A program made the position numbers and the translations under genes. Shown here in pieces: positions 62,270-64,000 of a stretch of DNA of 64,000 bases (positions are counted from its first letter, which is position 1; every line of letters starts with the position of its first letter). The notes under the pieces are model-generated. The model had not been told where the DNA came from, did not search any database, and saw only the letters and a program-made list of their open reading frames with translations. Origin of the DNA: Floridanema evergladense (GTDB taxonomy: Bacteria > Cyanobacteriota > Cyanobacteriia > Cyanobacteriales > Aerosakkonemataceae); NCBI RefSeq assembly GCF_041929205.1, contig NZ_JBHFNT010000050.1; one strand, 5' to 3'.

Positions 62270-62569
62270 ATGAGTGATTCTATTGGTAGGCGCTTAGAAA
62301 AGTATACGGAAAAACGTCCCCAAGAGGTGTTGTTGGTGAATGTGCAAATGGGGGATGTTGAAGACCAAATTGCCATTTTCAAGGGTTTTTCTAGTTCTTT
62401 GATGAATCCTACGGCTAGCGATCCCGATGTTCCAGTATTGCCAGAAGAGGCAAAAATTATTAGTATCGATCGCCTAGCCAGTCCCTATAATCCCGCAGCA
62501 CCTCGGTATATTCAAAAGGATTTAACTTGGGAAAATATGCAGTTGCTTTTATTAGAGGTAGGACTTTAA
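62270..62569 (+). CDS. small conserved cyanobacterial protein (DUF7734-like)
   Basis: 99 residues from the ATG at 62270; an upstream in-frame ATG at 62246 lies in repeat-like sequence. Soluble, with VLLVNVQMGDVEDQIAIFKGFSSSL by position residues 17-41 and a PVLPEEAKIISIDRLASPYNP centre. I recall similar proteins in cyanobacteria and plant plastids; no function known. It follows the DUF3177 gene by about 100 bp. Confidence 0.75.
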   Translation: MSDSIGRRLEKYTEKRPQEVLLVNVQMGDVEDQIAIFKGFSSSLMNPTASDPDVPVLPEEAKIISIDRLASPYNPAAPRYIQKDLTWENMQLLLLEVGL

Positions 62570-62597
62570 GTAAACTCGCTAACTATTTCTTTAGGTT

Positions 62598-62702
62598 ATA
62601 CCAATTCTCTGTAAAATTGCCCTTAATCATTAGCCCCTCCCTGTAGACGGGGAGGGGTTTGGGGTGGAGTGAATTAAGCGCATCTTCATAGAGAATTGGT
62701 AT
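62598..62702. repeat. MITE-like element with 13-bp ends
   Basis: Perfect ends ATACCAATTCTCT and AGAGAATTGGTAT enclose 79 bp with an inner hairpin CCCCTCCC / GGGAGGGG. No coding capacity. Confidence 0.8.
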
Positions 62703-62792
62703 TAGTTGGAGTAGTTCGCCACTTTAGACTCGTTCCCGAAAGTGCTATCCTCCACTAGTAAGTATGTGTGATGTGTGGAGTGACTTTAGCTT

Positions 62793-64000
62793 ATGGTTTC
62801 AACCCCTGTTAAAACTCAAACTTCTGGACGCGCTGAATTAGGATTAACCGTAGTCCAGACAGTAAAATCTCCGCCACCGAATTCTAATCAAGGATACCGT
62901 CCTATCGCTCTACCATCGACGGCTTTATTTGGTACTGATGGGATTCGGGGGAAAGTGGGGGACTTGCTAACTGCGGAACTCGCTTTGCAGGTGGGGTTAC
63001 ATTGCGGTCAGGTGTTACGATCGACCTTTTCTGACCAAGAAATTAGTCCAGGCAAAATCATAGTCGGTCAAGATACGCGAAATTCCAGCGATATGTTAGC
63101 AATGGCTTTATCGGCTGGGTTAACTGCGGCTGGATTGGAAGTTTGGAATCTAGGTATTTGTCCGACTCCGGGTGTAGCTCATTTAACTCATGCTACAGGT
63201 GCTTTGGGCGGCGTGATGATTTCCGCCAGCCACAATCCACCAGAAGATAATGGGATTAAAATTTTTGGCCCTAGCGGTACTAAACTGAGCAAAGAATTAC
63301 AAGCAGAAATTGAAGCTAGTTTGCGCGGAAAGCGGGAATTTTCGGCAACTACGGGGAATTGTTGGGGTAAAAACTACCAACGTCAGGATTTATTGAAAGA
63401 TTATGCAACTTCCTTGACCCGATCGCTCCCAGCTGGATTAGATTTACGGGGAATGCGAGTGGTGTTAGATCTGGCTTGGGGTGCGGCTGTGGGGATAGCA
63501 CCAGAAGTGTTTGCGGCGATGGGTGCCCAGGTGATTTGCTTGCATGAAGCAGCGGATGGCGATCGCATCAATGTTAACTGCGGTTCTACTCATTTGGGTG
63601 AGTTACAGGAAGCGGTGAAAACTCATCAAGCCGATCTGGGTTTTGCTTTTGATGGCGATGCCGATCGCGCTTTAGCGGTAGACTCACAAGGGCGCATCGT
63701 AGATGGAGATTACATTCTCTATTTCTGGGGACAACATTTAGCTAAGGCGCAAAAGTTACCCGGAAACATGATTATCGCTACGGTAATGGCTAATTTGGGT
63801 TTTGAATTAGCTTGGAAAAATTTCGGCGGTCAATTTTTGCGGACACCTGTGGGCGATCAATACGTTCACGCGGAAATGGTGCGCCAGGATGCGATGTTAG
63901 GTGGCGAACAATCTGGGCATATTTTATGTCGTCATTATGGAATTAGTGGCGATGGTTTGTTGACAGCCTTGCATTTGGCGGCGATCGTCAAGGAAACCGG
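62793..64000 (+). CDS. glmM: phosphoglucosamine mutase (partial, runs off window)
   Basis: Interconverts glucosamine 6-phosphate and 1-phosphate for cell-wall precursor synthesis. The 402 visible codons show LFGTDGIRGKVG, the phosphoserine loop VMISASHNPPEDNGIK, and the metal loop AFDGDADRALAVD. The ATG at 62793 gives an N-terminal extension of about 47 residues before the family start, as in other cyanobacterial forms. The 3-prime end is outside the window. Confidence 0.95.
   Translation, partial: MVSTPVKTQTSGRAELGLTVVQTVKSPPPNSNQGYRPIALPSTALFGTDGIRGKVGDLLTAELALQVGLHCGQVLRSTFSDQEISPGKIIVGQDTRNSSDMLAMALSAGLTAAGLEVWNLGICPTPGVAHLTHATGALGGVMISASHNPPEDNGIKIFGPSGTKLSKELQAEIEASLRGKREFSATTGNCWGKNYQRQDLLKDYATSLTRSLPAGLDLRGMRVVLDLAWGAAVGIAPEVFAAMGAQVICLHEAADGDRINVNCGSTHLGELQEAVKTHQADLGFAFDGDADRALAVDSQGRIVDGDYILYFWGQHLAKAQKLPGNMIIATVMANLGFELAWKNFGGQFLRTPVGDQYVHAEMVRQDAMLGGEQSGHILCRHYGISGDGLLTALHLAAIVKET

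Noticed and set aside
1..64000. tRNA, rRNA, tmRNA genes and intact transposases
   Set aside because: None recognised by eye on either strand; a covariance-model scan would be needed to be certain for small RNAs.

Overview
The window is a piece of a cyanobacterial chromosome. It encodes CP12, Ycf20, Ycf51, phytoene desaturase with phytoene synthase, a helical carotenoid protein, the photosynthetic-type GAPDH, a PatD-like protein and D-glycerate 3-kinase. The HIP1-type octamer GCGATCGC is scattered throughout, and short tandem repeats such as CCCCAGT and GGGGAGAT, typical of filamentous cyanobacteria, occur many times. Genes are moderately AT-rich. A filamentous freshwater or soil cyanobacterium is the best guess; the exact taxon cannot be read from the sequence. 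I saw no rRNA, tRNA, CRISPR array, prophage or intact insertion sequence.

Layout. 1-4.2 kb: hisG, an ABC exporter and trpD, then a frameshifted ATPase remnant. 4.8-14.5 kb: a central-carbon island with a histidine phosphatase, glycogen phosphorylase, EF-hand transaldolase and phosphoketolase on the minus strand, then a second, paralogous histidine phosphatase and acetate kinase on the plus strand. Together these can take glycogen to sugar phosphates, acetyl phosphate and acetate plus ATP. 14.6-22.8 kb: a DUF3352 protein, cysK, a large phosphatase-membrane-EF-hand fusion with a small partner, and an MscS-type channel. 23.2-27.5 kb: ycf51, sufU, dnaJ and dnaK on the minus strand. 27.7-30 kb: an accessory patch with an Rpn-like nuclease, a DUF433/DUF5615 toxin-antitoxin pair and a DUF29 protein. 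30-34 kb: crtP-crtB, a small acidic protein, a helical carotenoid protein and ybaB. 34.5-40 kb: murB-murC, nadD, gap2 and dps. 40-46 kb: a peptide-type ABC ATPase, a zinc-ribbon protein, patD, the (p)ppGpp synthetase/hydrolase and a Spy-like secreted protein. 46-55 kb: selO, a PEP-CTERM metalloprotease, a multi-PAS histidine kinase, glycerate kinase and ycf20. 55-64 kb: a GT39-type glycosyltransferase, trmB, a metallophosphoesterase, a FIST protein, cp12, a DUF3177 protein, a small conserved protein and the start of glmM, which runs off the window.

The least ordinary material is of three kinds. (1) Repeats have entered coding sequence: a long hairpin lies inside murC, heptamer/octamer repeats lie inside a glycosyltransferase, and one octamer repeat supplies both the linker and the tail of a twin ABC ATPase. 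(2) Several families of small inverted-repeat elements are present, including a 106-bp element with perfect 15-bp ends and a composite G-rich/C-rich element at three loci. (3) Two structured leaders precede cysK and cp12, and an unusual phosphatase-membrane-EF-hand protein sits close to the phosphoketolase island, whose transaldolase also carries EF-hands. All functional statements are based on motif recognition by eye; no database search was run.
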